Translations under genes and position numbers: made by a program
Part shown: positions 10,279 to 20,467 of the stretch, piece by piece
Layout: the number at the start of each line of letters is the position of its first letter
How positions within the stretch are numbered: the first letter of the stretch is position 1
Notes under the pieces: model-generated
Told to the model about the DNA's origin: nothing
The model's input: the letters and a program-made list of their open reading frames with translations, nothing else
The model's database searches: none
Assembly: GCF_006438845.1 (NCBI RefSeq)
Contig: NZ_RCZJ01000003.1
Coordinates: forward strand, 278,353-342,352
Source: Variovorax ginsengisoli
GTDB lineage: Bacteria; Pseudomonadota; Gammaproteobacteria; Burkholderiales; Burkholderiaceae_C
Length of the DNA: 64,000 nt
Reading direction: 5' to 3'

Positions 10279-10782
10279 ATGAACGACGCCTCTTCCCTTC
10301 TTCCCGCGCTCGCCGCCGCGGTCGCCGATCGGCTGCAGCGTCGCGGCTGGATGCTCGCCACGGCCGAAAGCTGCACCGGCGGCCTCATCGCCGCCGCATG
10401 CACCGAGCTGGCCGGCTCCAGCGCCTGGTTCGAGCGCGGCTTCATCACCTATTCCAACGAGGCCAAGGCCGAAGCCATCGGCGTCGACGTGGCGCTGCTC
10501 GCGGCGCACGGCGCGGTCAGCGAGCCGGTGGTGCGCGCCATGACCCAAGGCGCCATCACCCACGCCCGCGCGCAGGTGGCGCTGGCCGTGACCGGCATCG
10601 CCGGCCCGACTGGCGGCTCGCCCGACAAGCCGGTGGGCACCGTGTGGTTCGGCTGGTCGGTCGGCGGCGTGGTGCGCACCGAGCGACGCCGCTTCGACGG
10701 CGACCGGGCCACGGTGCGCGCGGCCACCGCCCAACATTCACTGCAGACCCTGGCCCTGCTGCTGGCCGACGCCGAAACCTGA
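10279..10782 (+). CDS. pncC: Nicotinamide-nucleotide amidase (CinA C-terminal family)
   Basis: 167 residues, a stand-alone CinA C-terminal domain. The N-terminal ATAESCTGGL (catalytic serine), the YSNEAK segment and AVTGIAGPTGGSPDKPVGTVW are diagnostic. The enzyme deamidates nicotinamide mononucleotide to nicotinic acid mononucleotide in NAD recycling. It follows pgpA by 28 bp and precedes the next ORF by 3 bp, so it belongs to the same plus-strand transcription run. The molybdopterin-binding N-terminal domain of full CinA is absent, as is usual for proteobacterial PncC. Confidence 0.94.
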   Translation: MNDASSLLPALAAAVADRLQRRGWMLATAESCTGGLIAAACTELAGSSAWFERGFITYSNEAKAEAIGVDVALLAAHGAVSEPVVRAMTQGAITHARAQVALAVTGIAGPTGGSPDKPVGTVWFGWSVGGVVRTERRRFDGDRATVRAATAQHSLQTLALLLADAET

Positions 10783-10785
10783 CCC

Positions 10786-11274
10786 ATGAACGCCAACGAA
10801 CAGACGATCCGCCGCTTCTACGACGCCTTCGCGCAGCTCGATGCCGACGCCATGGCGGCCTGCTACGCGAGCGACGCCACCTTCAAGGACGAGGTGTTCG
10901 ATCTGCGCGGCGCCCGCGAAATCGGCGGCATGTGGAAGATGCTGTGCAGCGGGACGAAGGCCAAGGGCGCGCACGTCTGGAAGCTGACGCACCGCGACGT
11001 GCAGGCCGATGCCGCCGCCGGCCAGGCACACTGGGACGCGCATTACCTGTTCAGCGCCACCGGCCGCATCGTCGACAACGCGGTCGATGCGCGCTTCACC
11101 TTCACGCCAGGAGGCCTGATCGCCACGCACCGCGACCGATTCGCTTTTTGGACCTGGGCGCGCCAGGCGCTCGGCCTGCCCGGCCTGTTGCTGGGCTGGT
11201 CGCCAAGCCTGCGCCGTAAGGTGCGCAGCACGGCAGGCGCCAACCTGAAGGCCTTTCTGGCCCGCAACCCCTGA
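10786..11274 (+). CDS. Nuclear transport factor 2-like (SnoaL-like) protein
   Basis: 162 residues. The first 130 fit the NTF2/SnoaL cone fold: an opening helix ending in IRRFYDAFAQLDADAMAACYASDATFKD, then WKLTHRDVQ and a C-terminal ATHRDRFAFWTWARQALG. Such proteins may be isomerases, hydrolases or simple binding proteins, and none can be named here. It starts 3 bp after pncC, suggesting coupling. The final 30 residues are basic and not part of the core fold. Confidence 0.82.
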   Translation: MNANEQTIRRFYDAFAQLDADAMAACYASDATFKDEVFDLRGAREIGGMWKMLCSGTKAKGAHVWKLTHRDVQADAAAGQAHWDAHYLFSATGRIVDNAVDARFTFTPGGLIATHRDRFAFWTWARQALGLPGLLLGWSPSLRRKVRSTAGANLKAFLARNP

Positions 11275-11296
11275 GCCTATTTCTGCGAGGATTCCC

Positions 11297-11605
11297 ATGG
11301 CCGACATCCAGATCACCAACAACGCCGAGAAGCACCGCTACGAGGCCTTCATCGGCAGCGAGCTCGCGGGCTACTGCGAATACAACTTGCTGACCGACGC
11401 CATCATGTTCACGCACACCGAAGTGCTCGAGGCGCACGAGGGCAAGGGCGTCGGATCGACGCTCGCGAAGCACGTGCTCGATGCCGCGCGCAGCGACGGC
11501 AAGCACGTGATCCCGGTGTGTCAGTTCATCGCGGGCTACATCCGCAAGCACCGCGACTACGCGGACCTGGTGCGCGCGGACGTGCAGCGCGCTTTCAAGA
11601 TCTGA
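11297..11605 (+). CDS. Small GNAT-related N-acetyltransferase (YjdJ type)
   Basis: 102 residues. The single-domain, short GNAT-related family is recognised by the central EVLEAHEGKGVGSTLAKHVLDAAR segment (acetyl-CoA pyrophosphate loop) and the terminal IPVCQFIAGYIRKHRDY. The substrate is unknown. A GCGAGG ribosome-binding site precedes the ATG. It is the last gene of the plus-strand run that began at apaG and converges on the esterase gene 51 bp away. No clear terminator hairpin is visible between them. Confidence 0.85.
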   Translation: MADIQITNNAEKHRYEAFIGSELAGYCEYNLLTDAIMFTHTEVLEAHEGKGVGSTLAKHVLDAARSDGKHVIPVCQFIAGYIRKHRDYADLVRADVQRAFKI

Positions 11606-11656
11606 GCGATCGCTGGCGTCGCGCATGCACGGGCCGGGCCGCGCATCCGCAGCGTT

Positions 11657-12853
11657 TCAGGTCGACGCGCTGGTCCGCTTCAAGGCATGCGCATTGAAGA
11701 AGCGCAGCATCTCCGCGCTCGCGTCGGGGCCCTTCGGTTCGGTGTAGCTGCCGCGCGCATCGCCGCCTGACCATGCGTGGCCTACGCCATGCAGTTGCCA
11801 ATGCTCGAGCGCGCCCCGGTTGCCGGTCGCCTTGTAGACAGTGCGCGTGAAACCTCGACCACCTTCGGATCGCCCCTGCGTCACCTGCGGCACCTCGACG
11901 GTCCCCTGATCGGCGATGGCCCGCCGGCCGGCTGCGTCGACCACGGCCGCGCCGTTGGACGGGTGCACCGTCGTGTCGGCGTCGCCGTGGAACACGATCA
12001 CCGGCGGCACCGGGCCGTTTCCGCCACCGCCGGCGGGCGCACCGCTGCGCATCGCGCCAAGGGCAGACATCACATCGTTGGCTGCACCTCGCGGCAATCC
12101 GGAATGCACGCCAACCGCGGCGAACACATCGGGGTAGCAGCGACCGAGAATGTCGGCCATCGCCCCCCCGGCCGACAAGCCGGCGACATAGACGCGTGCC
12201 GGATCTGCACCGATGTCGGCCACGACATGCTGTGTCAGCGCGGCCAGCAGGGCCGGCTCGCCCCGGCCACGCTGCTGGTGCTGCGGCTTGAACCAGTTCC
12301 AGCACTTCTGAGCATTGGCATGCTGGGTCTGCTCCGGATAGAGCACGGCGAAGCCCGCCTGGCGGGCATGCGCGTTCATCTGCGTCCCGGCGGCGAAGTC
12401 GGCCGGCCCTTGCGTGCACCCGTGCAGCATCAGGACCAGGCCTGGCGCCGCCGCCGGCGCGCCTGGCACCGCAGGCGGCACGTAGAGCTTGTAGGCGAGC
12501 GTTCGTCCGCCGTGGGTGAACTGGCCGTCCGTCCACTGTTCGACGGATCCCGCGCGCGGTTCAACATCGGGACGGGCGGCATTGGCGCGGGCGGTATCGG
12601 CCGCGACCGAATCGGCATGCCGACGGGCATCGGCCGTGCCGGCGCCCGGCTCCGAACGGACGACGCGCGCTTCGACGTCGATCACCGTGCCCGCACCGGC
12701 GGACAAGGGGGCCGTCACGGCGGTGGCCGCGGCAGCCGCCGCGGTGGGCGCAGCGCGCAAGGCCTGCTGGATCGCCTCGGTGGCGGCCTGCAATTGGCCA
12801 CCCTGCGTGAAGCGTGCGGCGTCGCTCATCCATTCGCGGAAAGGTCGGGTCAT
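11657..12853 (-). CDS. PHB depolymerase family esterase
   Basis: 398 residues. Residues 1-110 are a low-complexity Ala-rich region. From about 112 an alpha/beta hydrolase of the PHB-depolymerase/feruloyl-esterase family begins, with the oxyanion strand LVLMLHGCTQGP, the nucleophile elbow GLSAGG (Ser about 227), an Asp in FHGDADTTVHP and a terminal GVGHAW histidine. No signal peptide is visible, so an intracellular or membrane-associated role is more likely than secreted depolymerase. ATG at 12853 is chosen over an upstream extension because that region is occupied by the next gene in another frame. It follows the ribbon-helix-helix gene by 16 bp. Confidence 0.88.
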   Translation of the reverse strand: MTRPFREWMSDAARFTQGGQLQAATEAIQQALRAAPTAAAAAATAVTAPLSAGAGTVIDVEARVVRSEPGAGTADARRHADSVAADTARANAARPDVEPRAGSVEQWTDGQFTHGGRTLAYKLYVPPAVPGAPAAAPGLVLMLHGCTQGPADFAAGTQMNAHARQAGFAVLYPEQTQHANAQKCWNWFKPQHQQRGRGEPALLAALTQHVVADIGADPARVYVAGLSAGGAMADILGRCYPDVFAAVGVHSGLPRGAANDVMSALGAMRSGAPAGGGGNGPVPPVIVFHGDADTTVHPSNGAAVVDAAGRRAIADQGTVEVPQVTQGRSEGGRGFTRTVYKATGNRGALEHWQLHGVGHAWSGGDARGSYTEPKGPDASAEMLRFFNAHALKRTSAST

Positions 12854-12869
12854 GCGGTGCTTTCTCGGG

Positions 12870-13301
12870 TCAGCGGATGCGTCCGGCCAATGCGGCCTTG
12901 ACGGCGGCGCTGGCATGCAGCGCACCGAGAACGGTGATGGTTTCGATGGTCGCCGCCGCGAGTTCGGGCGTGACGTCAGGGTCGATGCTGGCCAGGCCGA
13001 GCACGCGAATCTGCAGGCGCTGACCGGCGGCGCGCAGCGCCTCGAGTTCACCAGCGGAAAAATGCTGCAGGCCCAGCACGAGCATCTTGCGGGCGACCAC
13101 CTGCTTGAGCGCATCGCCGTGGGTGGCGAGGTGATTGCGGATTGCCGTGCGAATGAAATCCGTGCGGTTCGAATAGAAGCCTTCGGCCACCAGCAGGTCG
13201 ATCTGACCCAGATCGACATAGCCCATGTTGATCGTGATCTTTTCGGAGTCGGCGGGTTTCGCTTTCGCGATCGAGCCCGCGGCGGCGCTTGATTGAGTCA
13301 T
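12870..13301 (-). CDS. CopG-like ribbon-helix-helix protein
   Basis: 143 residues. Residues 20-65 (KITINMGYVDLGQIDLLV, then SNRTDFIRTAIRNHL) fit the ribbon-helix-helix DNA-binding fold of CopG/NikR-like regulators: one beta strand, then two helices ending in an arginine-rich helix. The C-terminal part is of unknown function. ATG at 13301 is supported by the family start. A perfect palindrome lies 14-31 bp upstream of this start, as expected for an autoregulator. It forms an operon with the PHB-type esterase downstream, so it probably controls that enzyme. Confidence 0.82.
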   Translation of the reverse strand: MTQSSAAAGSIAKAKPADSEKITINMGYVDLGQIDLLVAEGFYSNRTDFIRTAIRNHLATHGDALKQVVARKMLVLGLQHFSAGELEALRAAGQRLQIRVLGLASIDPDVTPELAAATIETITVLGALHASAAVKAALAGRIR

Positions 13302-13314
13302 GTGCCATCCTAAC

Positions 13315-13332
13315 ACCATCCATATGGATGGT
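13315..13332. promoter_or_regulatory. Perfect 18-bp palindrome, candidate operator
   Basis: ACCATCCATATGGATGGT reads identically on both strands over all 18 bases. It sits just upstream of the ribbon-helix-helix gene start (13301) in the short gap before the SEC-C gene, so it is placed to overlap the promoter. Ribbon-helix-helix dimers typically bind such symmetrical half-sites (here GGATGG). A further GGATG occurs at 13337. Confidence 0.6.
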
Positions 13333-13389
13333 ATACGGATGACTTTTAACCGGGATCGTGTTGGAGCTTCACGATCCCGAAATAGGCGC

Positions 13390-14208
13390 TCACCCCGCCC
13401 CGTGGCACTTCTTGTATTTCTTCCCGCTGCCGCAAGGGCATGGATCATTGCGCCCGGGTGTCGCTTCCTTGCGGACTGTCTCGACCCGCGGGCCTATGCT
13501 TTTCCAGAGCTGGCGCAGGTCGTACACCGCCCAGATGGCCGCGCCGAAATCATCGAGCCGGCGCTGGCTGACGCTGGGCGGTCCGTCCTCGCTGAACATC
13601 GAGAGCTCGGGCTTGCCGGTGTCGTCCTCGGTCAGGGCGACGATCGCTTCCAGCGCCTCGTCGAGCATGCCGGCGGCTTCCTTGTCGCGCGGCGCTGCCC
13701 AGTCTTCGGGCCAGTTTTCCACCGCGAACATGAAGCCCAGCGCATAGACCTGCGCGAAGGACGGGATCGCCTCGCCGGCGACCTCGGCCTGCTCTTCCTC
13801 GGGCAGCGAGGCGATGGCGCCGCGGGTGTCGAGCACCTCGGGCTGGTAGCTGCGGTCGTCGTCGAGCGCTTCGACGTCGGCGTCGAGGGCCTGTTCGACT
13901 TCACGCCACCGGCGCTTCCAGTGCCAGACGAACTCCATCTGCTGCGCGGCGACGAAGCTGTCGCCCAGCAACACGGGCCAGTACTCGGCGGGTGGAATGG
14001 CGCGGCGCGAACACACCAGCGCGGCCAGGAAGCCTTCGCAGAACTCCCATTGCGGAACCTCGTCGTCCTTCTCGCGCATGGCGTCGAGCAGGGTGTCGAG
14101 CAGGTCGAAGTCTTCGGGGCCGAGCGGGGCGTCGGCGTTCGAGCGGGCAGGTGCGGCGGGCACGTCTTCAGACGGCGCGGAATCGGGGGTGTCGGGTGTC
14201 GTGGTCAT
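13390..14208 (-). CDS. UPF0149 (YecA/YgfB) family protein with C-terminal SEC-C zinc motif
   Basis: 272 residues. The central helical region with FCEGFLAAL and the spacing of acidic helices fit the UPF0149 (YgfB/YecA) family. The C-terminus ends in [19 protein letters not shown], the SEC-C metal-binding motif found at the end of SecA and many stand-alone proteins. The N-terminal 30 residues are Pro/Ala-rich and probably disordered. The exact molecular role is unknown. The start codon overlaps, on the opposite strand, the proposed start of the divergent FMN-binding gene, so one or both starts could lie further in. Confidence 0.87.
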   Translation of the reverse strand: MTTTPDTPDSAPSEDVPAAPARSNADAPLGPEDFDLLDTLLDAMREKDDEVPQWEFCEGFLAALVCSRRAIPPAEYWPVLLGDSFVAAQQMEFVWHWKRRWREVEQALDADVEALDDDRSYQPEVLDTRGAIASLPEEEQAEVAGEAIPSFAQVYALGFMFAVENWPEDWAAPRDKEAAGMLDEALEAIVALTEDDTGKPELSMFSEDGPPSVSQRRLDDFGAAIWAVYDLRQLWKSIGPRVETVRKEATPGRNDPCPCGSGKKYKKCHGAG

Positions 14209-15958
14209 GAAAGGGCCGGATAGAGCCCTCTATGATGCAGCAGGCACCCGGAGAGACCCCATTCCCACACCCACGTTTCCTTTTTTCCCGGCCCGCTACT
14301 CGGCATTTGCCTTGTGTGTGGCCGGCCTTGCCGCCAGCATCGCTGCGGTGGTCCTGTTGCCGTTGGCCTGGCTCGCGTGGATCGCGCTGGCACTTTTCGC
14401 CGCGTTGACCGGCGTCGGTCTGCATGACCTCCGGCAGGAGCGCCATGCCATCCTGCGCAACTACCCGGTCATCGGCCACCTGCGCTTCCTGCTGGAATAC
14501 ATCCGCCCGGAGATGCGCCAGTACTTCATCGAGAGCGACAGCGAAGCCGCGCCCTTCTCGCGCGCCCAACGCTCGTTGGTGTACCAGCGCGCCAAGGGCG
14601 AGCCGGACAACCGCCCCTTCGGCACGCAACTCAACGTCACGCTTTCCGGCTACGAGTGGATCAACCATTCGATGCAGCCGACGACGCTGGCCGACCACGA
14701 CTTTCGCATCGTCATCGGCGGCACGCCGAATCCGGCGACGCCATCGGGTTTCACCTGCACGCAGCCCTACAGCGCCAGCGTGTTCAATATCTCGGCGATG
14801 AGCTTCGGCGCGCTGTCGGCCAACGCGGTGCTGGCGCTCAACAAGGGCGCCAAGATGGGCGGCTTCGCGCACGACACCGGCGAAGGCTCGATCTCGCAGC
14901 ACCACCGGGTGCATGGCGGCGACCTGATCTGGGAAATCGGCTCGGGCTACTTCGGTTGCCGCAACGACGATGGCAGCTTCAGCGACGACCGCTTCGTCGT
15001 GAACGCACGTGACCCGCAGGTGAAGATGATCGAGATCAAGCTGAGCCAGGGCGCCAAGCCGGGTCACGGTGGCGTGCTTCCGGGGCCGAAAGTGACAGCT
15101 GAAATTTCGGCGGCGCGCGGTGTGCCGGTCGGTATCGACTGCATTTCGCCTTCATCGCACAGCGCCTTCTCGACGCCGGTCGAGATGATGCATTTCGTCG
15201 CCAAGCTGCGCGAGCTGTCGGGCGGCAAGCCGACCGGCTTCAAGCTCTGCATCGGCCACCCTTGGGAATGGTTCGCCATCGTCAAGGCGATGCTGGCGAC
15301 CGGCATCACGCCCGACTTCATCGTGGTCGACGGGGCCGAGGGCGGCACCGGCGCGGCACCGGTCGAGTTCATCGACCACGTCGGCGCGCCGCTGCAGGAA
15401 GGCCTGCTGCTGGTGCACAACACGCTGGTGGGTGTGGGCCTGCGCAGCCGCGTCAAGATCGGTTGTGCCGGCAAGGTGATCACCGCCTTCGACCTGGCGC
15501 GGATGATGGCGCTGGGCGCCGACTGGTGCAACGCGGGACGCGGTTTCATGATGGCGCTGGGCTGCATCCAGGCACAAAGCTGTCACACCGGCCATTGTCC
15601 CACCGGCGTGACCACGCAAGACCCGGTGCGCCAACAGGCGCTGGTCGTGCCCGACAAGGCCGACCGGGTGCGCAACTTCCACCGCAGCACGCTGCATGCC
15701 CTGCAGGAGCTGGTGCAGGCCGCCGGCCTCGACCATCCGCAGCAGATCACCGCGCACCACATCGTCCGGCGCATCTCCGACACCGAGGTCCGCCTGCTGA
15801 GCAACCTGATCATGCAGGTGCGTCCCGGCGCGCTGCTTGGTCCGCTGGACCATCAGCACACGGTCTTCCGCATGTACTGGCCGCTGGCGGACGCGCAGAG
15901 CTTCCAGCCGATGGCGCAGGACCTCCCCGAGCCCGTGGATCACGCACTGGCCGCATGA
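14207..15958 (+). CDS. FMN-binding glutamate synthase-like protein
   Basis: Up to 583 residues. After two N-terminal hydrophobic segments (about residues 30-70) comes the FMN-binding barrel of glutamate synthase large subunits: [53 protein letters not shown] and a C-rich [13 protein letters not shown] segment. No amidotransferase domain is present, so this is the stand-alone membrane-anchored type whose reaction is not established. The only in-frame ATG is at 14207, overlapping the divergent start at 14208, with no obvious ribosome-binding site, so the exact start is uncertain. Its stop overlaps the next start by 4 bp. Confidence 0.88.
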   Translation: MKGPDRALYDAAGTRRDPIPTPTFPFFPARYSAFALCVAGLAASIAAVVLLPLAWLAWIALALFAALTGVGLHDLRQERHAILRNYPVIGHLRFLLEYIRPEMRQYFIESDSEAAPFSRAQRSLVYQRAKGEPDNRPFGTQLNVTLSGYEWINHSMQPTTLADHDFRIVIGGTPNPATPSGFTCTQPYSASVFNISAMSFGALSANAVLALNKGAKMGGFAHDTGEGSISQHHRVHGGDLIWEIGSGYFGCRNDDGSFSDDRFVVNARDPQVKMIEIKLSQGAKPGHGGVLPGPKVTAEISAARGVPVGIDCISPSSHSAFSTPVEMMHFVAKLRELSGGKPTGFKLCIGHPWEWFAIVKAMLATGITPDFIVVDGAEGGTGAAPVEFIDHVGAPLQEGLLLVHNTLVGVGLRSRVKIGCAGKVITAFDLARMMALGADWCNAGRGFMMALGCIQAQSCHTGHCPTGVTTQDPVRQQALVVPDKADRVRNFHRSTLHALQELVQAAGLDHPQQITAHHIVRRISDTEVRLLSNLIMQVRPGALLGPLDHQHTVFRMYWPLADAQSFQPMAQDLPEPVDHALAA

Positions 15959-16860
15959 ACCCCCTGCGACGCGGCACCGGCAGCGGATCGACGCGCATCC
16001 AGATGCGCAAGGGCGCGGCCTCGGCGCCTGCGCCGCTCGACGAGCGGGAGCCTCAGCCGGGCGACTACGCCGAACTGCTGCGCCGCATGCTGCCCAAGCA
16101 GGGCCAGACCGTGGCCAGCCACCGACTTGGCAACGAACGTGTATGGCTTAAGAAAGCCGGTCCGCGCCACGGCAAATGGCGCTACCGCCTGCTGGCAGTG
16201 ATCGCGGGCGCGCTGCGCCTCGACGCGCTCCGGCCGGTGCCGAACCCCGGCGGTGCGGAGGCCATCCTGATCGAGGCGCGCCGGCTGCGCGAATTGGGCG
16301 AAGCGGGCCTGCGCGTGCCCGTCTTGCTGGCAGAGCAACCCGGCGGCCTGTTGATGTCCGACCTCGGCCAGGGCCGCGCCACGGTGTCGGTGCTGGAGCG
16401 CCTCGACCAGGCCGCCGCCGCCGGCCCCGCATCGCTGCTGGCGGCATGGCGCGAAGGCTTGAACGCCATCGCCACGGTGCACGCACGCGACACCTACCTG
16501 AGCCAGGCCTTCGACCGCAATCTGGTGCACTGCCCCGACGGCGTGATCGGCTACATCGATTTCGAGGACGACCCCGGCGCGGCCCTGGGCCTGGCCGAAT
16601 GCCAGGTGCGCGACTGGCTCAGCTACCTGCACTCGACCGCGATGCTGGTCCGCGCCGCAGCACCGCAGACCGCGGCGGAACACTGGCACGCCGTACAGGC
16701 CGACGCCAGCGACGCCGTGCGCGAGCGCATCGCCCACGCCGCACGGCGCATGCGATGGCTGCGGCATCTGCCTTCCGGCCGGCGCTGGGGGCGGGACACG
16801 CAACGTGTGCGGGCGTCGGCGCTCCTGCTGGCGCGCTGGTACGGCGCGCGAAGCGAGTGA
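15955..16860 (+). CDS. Protein kinase-fold (LPS kinase/phosphotransferase-like) protein
   Basis: 301 residues, no signal peptide. I do not recognise a named family, but the layout fits a small-molecule or lipopolysaccharide kinase: a strand with WLKKAG (possible ATP lysine) near residue 65, a glutamate helix EARRLRELGEAG, then HARD near 177, an Asn 13 residues on and IDFEDD near 200, resembling a catalytic loop and metal-binding DFG-equivalent. It is coupled to the FMN protein by an ATGA overlap. Heptose, Kdo or aminoglycoside-type substrates are all possible. Confidence 0.7.
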   Translation: MNPLRRGTGSGSTRIQMRKGAASAPAPLDEREPQPGDYAELLRRMLPKQGQTVASHRLGNERVWLKKAGPRHGKWRYRLLAVIAGALRLDALRPVPNPGGAEAILIEARRLRELGEAGLRVPVLLAEQPGGLLMSDLGQGRATVSVLERLDQAAAAGPASLLAAWREGLNAIATVHARDTYLSQAFDRNLVHCPDGVIGYIDFEDDPGAALGLAECQVRDWLSYLHSTAMLVRAAAPQTAAEHWHAVQADASDAVRERIAHAARRMRWLRHLPSGRRWGRDTQRVRASALLLARWYGARSE

Positions 16861-16872
16861 GCCGACGCGCGC

Positions 16873-17309
16873 TCACGCAGCGACGAAGTCCTCGGCCACC
16901 GTCACGCCCAGCGTCCCCAGCCGCTTGCGCATCGACAAGACCGCGCGGTCCTTGCTGAGCAACCGCGCCCGGTGTGCCGCCGCCAGGTCGATGAAAACCT
17001 GGTCGTCGGCGTCCTTGCAAACGAAGCACGCACGCGTCGGCATTGGCATGAAGCGATGCACTTGGGCGTCGAAGGCCGCCATCACCGAAGACGGCTCGCG
17101 GCCGTCACGCTGCAGACGACGCGCAATCAGCGGATAACCCAGCACGCGCGCGAGCTCCGTGCGCATCGACTCGGTGGCCAGCCAGTGCAGTTCGCCGGCC
17201 GACAACGCGGCGCGCAGCGGCGCCCAGCGCGCGTCGTCGAACACCAGCAGGTCGAGCACGATGTTCGTGTCGATGACGATGGCGGGCGCTGGCCCTGCCG
17301 CAGGCGCGC

Positions 17310-17313
<4 letters not shown>
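16873..17313 (-). CDS. PIN-domain protein (putative toxin, COG1569 type)
   Basis: 146 residues. The PIN ribonuclease fold is visible: IVIDTNIVLDLLV near residue 12 (first catalytic Asp), ESMRTELARVL (Glu), and DADDQVFIDLAAAHRARLLSKDRAVL (clustered Asp). The start appears to be TTG at 17313, overlapping the phaA stop (TTGA); no ATG exists before the PIN motif. Translational coupling to a metabolic gene and the absence of an adjacent antitoxin are unusual. COG1569 PIN proteins are labelled toxins by homology, with little direct evidence. Confidence 0.8.
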
Positions 17314-18488
<1,175 letters not shown>

Positions 18489-18550
18489 GGAGATTCTCCG
18501 TTGCGTGAGTAAAAGGTTGGGGAGACGTGCGCTCAGCGGGCTGTGCGTGG

Positions 18551-18603
18551 CACACCGCAGAACCGGCTTCGCCGGGCTGCCGGTGTGGCCCCCGGTGAGG
18601 GGG
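18551..18603. repeat. Structured intergenic element between phaC and phaA
   Basis: The 163-bp phaC-phaA gap contains nested complementary arms: CACACCG (18551) with CGGTGTG (18581) enclosing CCGGC-TTC-GCCGG (18563-18575), followed by CCCCC-GGTGA-GGGGG (18589-18603). There is no T-run, so it is not a standard intrinsic terminator. From memory it resembles a GC-rich intergenic repeat common in Comamonadaceae genomes. It could stabilise or process the phaCA mRNA. Confidence 0.5.
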
Positions 18604-18651
18604 TTGGCGAAGCGACACGTCGTGCGCGAAGACTGGGGGAGGTCGACATGT

Positions 18652-20358
18652 TCAGGCCCTCGCCTTGACGTAGCGGCCCGGCGCGGGCTCGCTGGCGTGG
18701 TACTGCTTGCCACGGCCGTAGGCCTTGGGAGCGGCGATCTGTTTGCCGGCGTGCGTCTTGAGCCACTGCGACCAGTCGGTCCACCAGCTGCCGGGATGCT
18801 CGTCGGCGCCGGTCAACCATTCGGCCTGCGTGGCCGGAAGTTGGCCGTCTTCGCGAATCCAGTGACTGCGCTTCTTCTTCACCGGCGGATTGATCACGCC
18901 GGCGATGTGGCCCGAGGCGCCCATCACGAAGCGACGCTTGCCCTTGAGCAGTTGCGTGGACGCATAAGCCCCGCCGATCGGCACGATGTGATCTTCGCGC
19001 GAGCCGTAGATGTAGGCCGGCACGTCGATGCGGCCGAGGTCGATCTTCTCGCCACACACCGTCAGCGCATTCGGCGTGGCCAGCTTGTTCTCGAGGTAGG
19101 TGTTGCGCAGGTACCAGGCGTAGAACGGCCCCGGCAGGTTGGTCGCATCGCTGTTCCAGTAGAGCAGGTCGAAGGGCGGCGGCGTCTCGCCCTTGAGGTA
19201 GTTGCCCACCACGTAATTCCAGACCAGGTCGTTCGGCCGCAGGAAGCTGAAGGTCGATGCCAGGTCGGAGCCAGGCAGCATGCCGCCTTGCCCCATCTGC
19301 TGCTCGCGGTACTGCACCATCGTCTCGTCGATGAAGATGTCGAGGATGCCGGTGTCGGAGAAGTCGAGCAGCGTGGTAAGCAGCGTGACCGATGCCGCAG
19401 GCTTTTCGCCGCGCGCCGCCAGCACCGACAGCGCGGTGCCGAGGATGGTGCCGCCCACGCAGAAACCCAGCGCGTTGATGCGCTTGTCCTTGCCCTCGCC
19501 CGCGATCTCCTGCACCACATGAATGGCCTTGATTGCGGCGTCTTCGATGTAGCGGTCCCAGGTGAAGTCGCGCATCGACTCGTCGGGATTGCGCCAGCTC
19601 ACCACGAACACACGGTGCCCCTGCTCCACCGCGAAGCGGATCAGCGAGTTCTCCGGCTGCAGGTCGAGGATGTAGAACTTGTTGATGCACGGCGGCACCA
19701 GCAGGAAGGGCCGCTCGTAGACCTTGGCGGTCAGCGGTTTGTACTCGAGCAGTTGGAACAGCTCGTTCTCGAACACCACGGCACCTTCGGTGGTGGCGAC
19801 GTTGCGCCCCACTTCGAAGGCGCTCTCGTCGGTCATGCTGAGGTGTCCCTGCTGGATGTCGTGCACCAGGTTCTGCACGCCTTTGGCAATGCTCTCGCCC
19901 TGGCTCTCGAGCGCCTTGCGCTGCGCCTCGGCGTTGAAGGCCAGCGAATTGCTAGGCGACGACGCGGCCAGCCACTGCTCGATGGCGAAACGCAGCCGGG
20001 CGCGGGTCTTGGCGTCGGCCTCGATCGCCTCGGCCATGCCCAACAGCGTGCGCGCGTTGAGCAGGTACACGGCCGCGGCGAAGGAGGACAGCGGGTTCTG
20101 CGTCCAGGCCTCGCCGGCGAAACGCCGGTCTGCCGCCGGCTTGGCGGTCAGTCCGTCGCGCCAGAGTGCGCCGGCATCGGCCAGGTATTGGGACTGGATG
20201 GCCTGGAGCTTGTCGGGCGCGAAGGTGAATCGAGGCATCTCCGGTGCACCGCCGGCGGCGCCCATCGACTGGAACGATTCGAGCGCCTTGCGCCAGCCTT
20301 GGCCGAGCGCCTGCTGAAACGGGGCGAAGGCATCGTGGGGGGCTGCTTGTTCGGTCAT
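18652..20358 (-). CDS. phaC: Class I poly(3-hydroxyalkanoate) synthase
   Basis: 568 residues, typical of class I PhaC. It polymerises 3-hydroxyacyl-CoA on the granule surface. The lipase-like box with the nucleophilic cysteine is GFCVGG (Cys about 300), followed by the conserved Asp in SREDHIVPIG and the His in GASGHIAGVINPP. The N-terminal 200 residues match the PhaC N-domain. ATG at 20358 has AGGAGA upstream; a further in-frame start at 20409 lies in non-conserved sequence. phaA follows on the same strand. Confidence 0.96.
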   Translation of the reverse strand: MTEQAAPHDAFAPFQQALGQGWRKALESFQSMGAAGGAPEMPRFTFAPDKLQAIQSQYLADAGALWRDGLTAKPAADRRFAGEAWTQNPLSSFAAAVYLLNARTLLGMAEAIEADAKTRARLRFAIEQWLAASSPSNSLAFNAEAQRKALESQGESIAKGVQNLVHDIQQGHLSMTDESAFEVGRNVATTEGAVVFENELFQLLEYKPLTAKVYERPFLLVPPCINKFYILDLQPENSLIRFAVEQGHRVFVVSWRNPDESMRDFTWDRYIEDAAIKAIHVVQEIAGEGKDKRINALGFCVGGTILGTALSVLAARGEKPAASVTLLTTLLDFSDTGILDIFIDETMVQYREQQMGQGGMLPGSDLASTFSFLRPNDLVWNYVVGNYLKGETPPPFDLLYWNSDATNLPGPFYAWYLRNTYLENKLATPNALTVCGEKIDLGRIDVPAYIYGSREDHIVPIGGAYASTQLLKGKRRFVMGASGHIAGVINPPVKKKRSHWIREDGQLPATQAEWLTGADEHPGSWWTDWSQWLKTHAGKQIAAPKAYGRGKQYHASEPAPGRYVKARA

Positions 20359-20467
20359 GGTGTCTCCTGGGTCCTCGCCGTGTCGATGCTGCTTTTGAGT
20401 ATCCTGCATTCATCCGGCGCTCACAACGCGCGCCGCTCATTGAACCTGTTCAGCCACGCACCTACCC

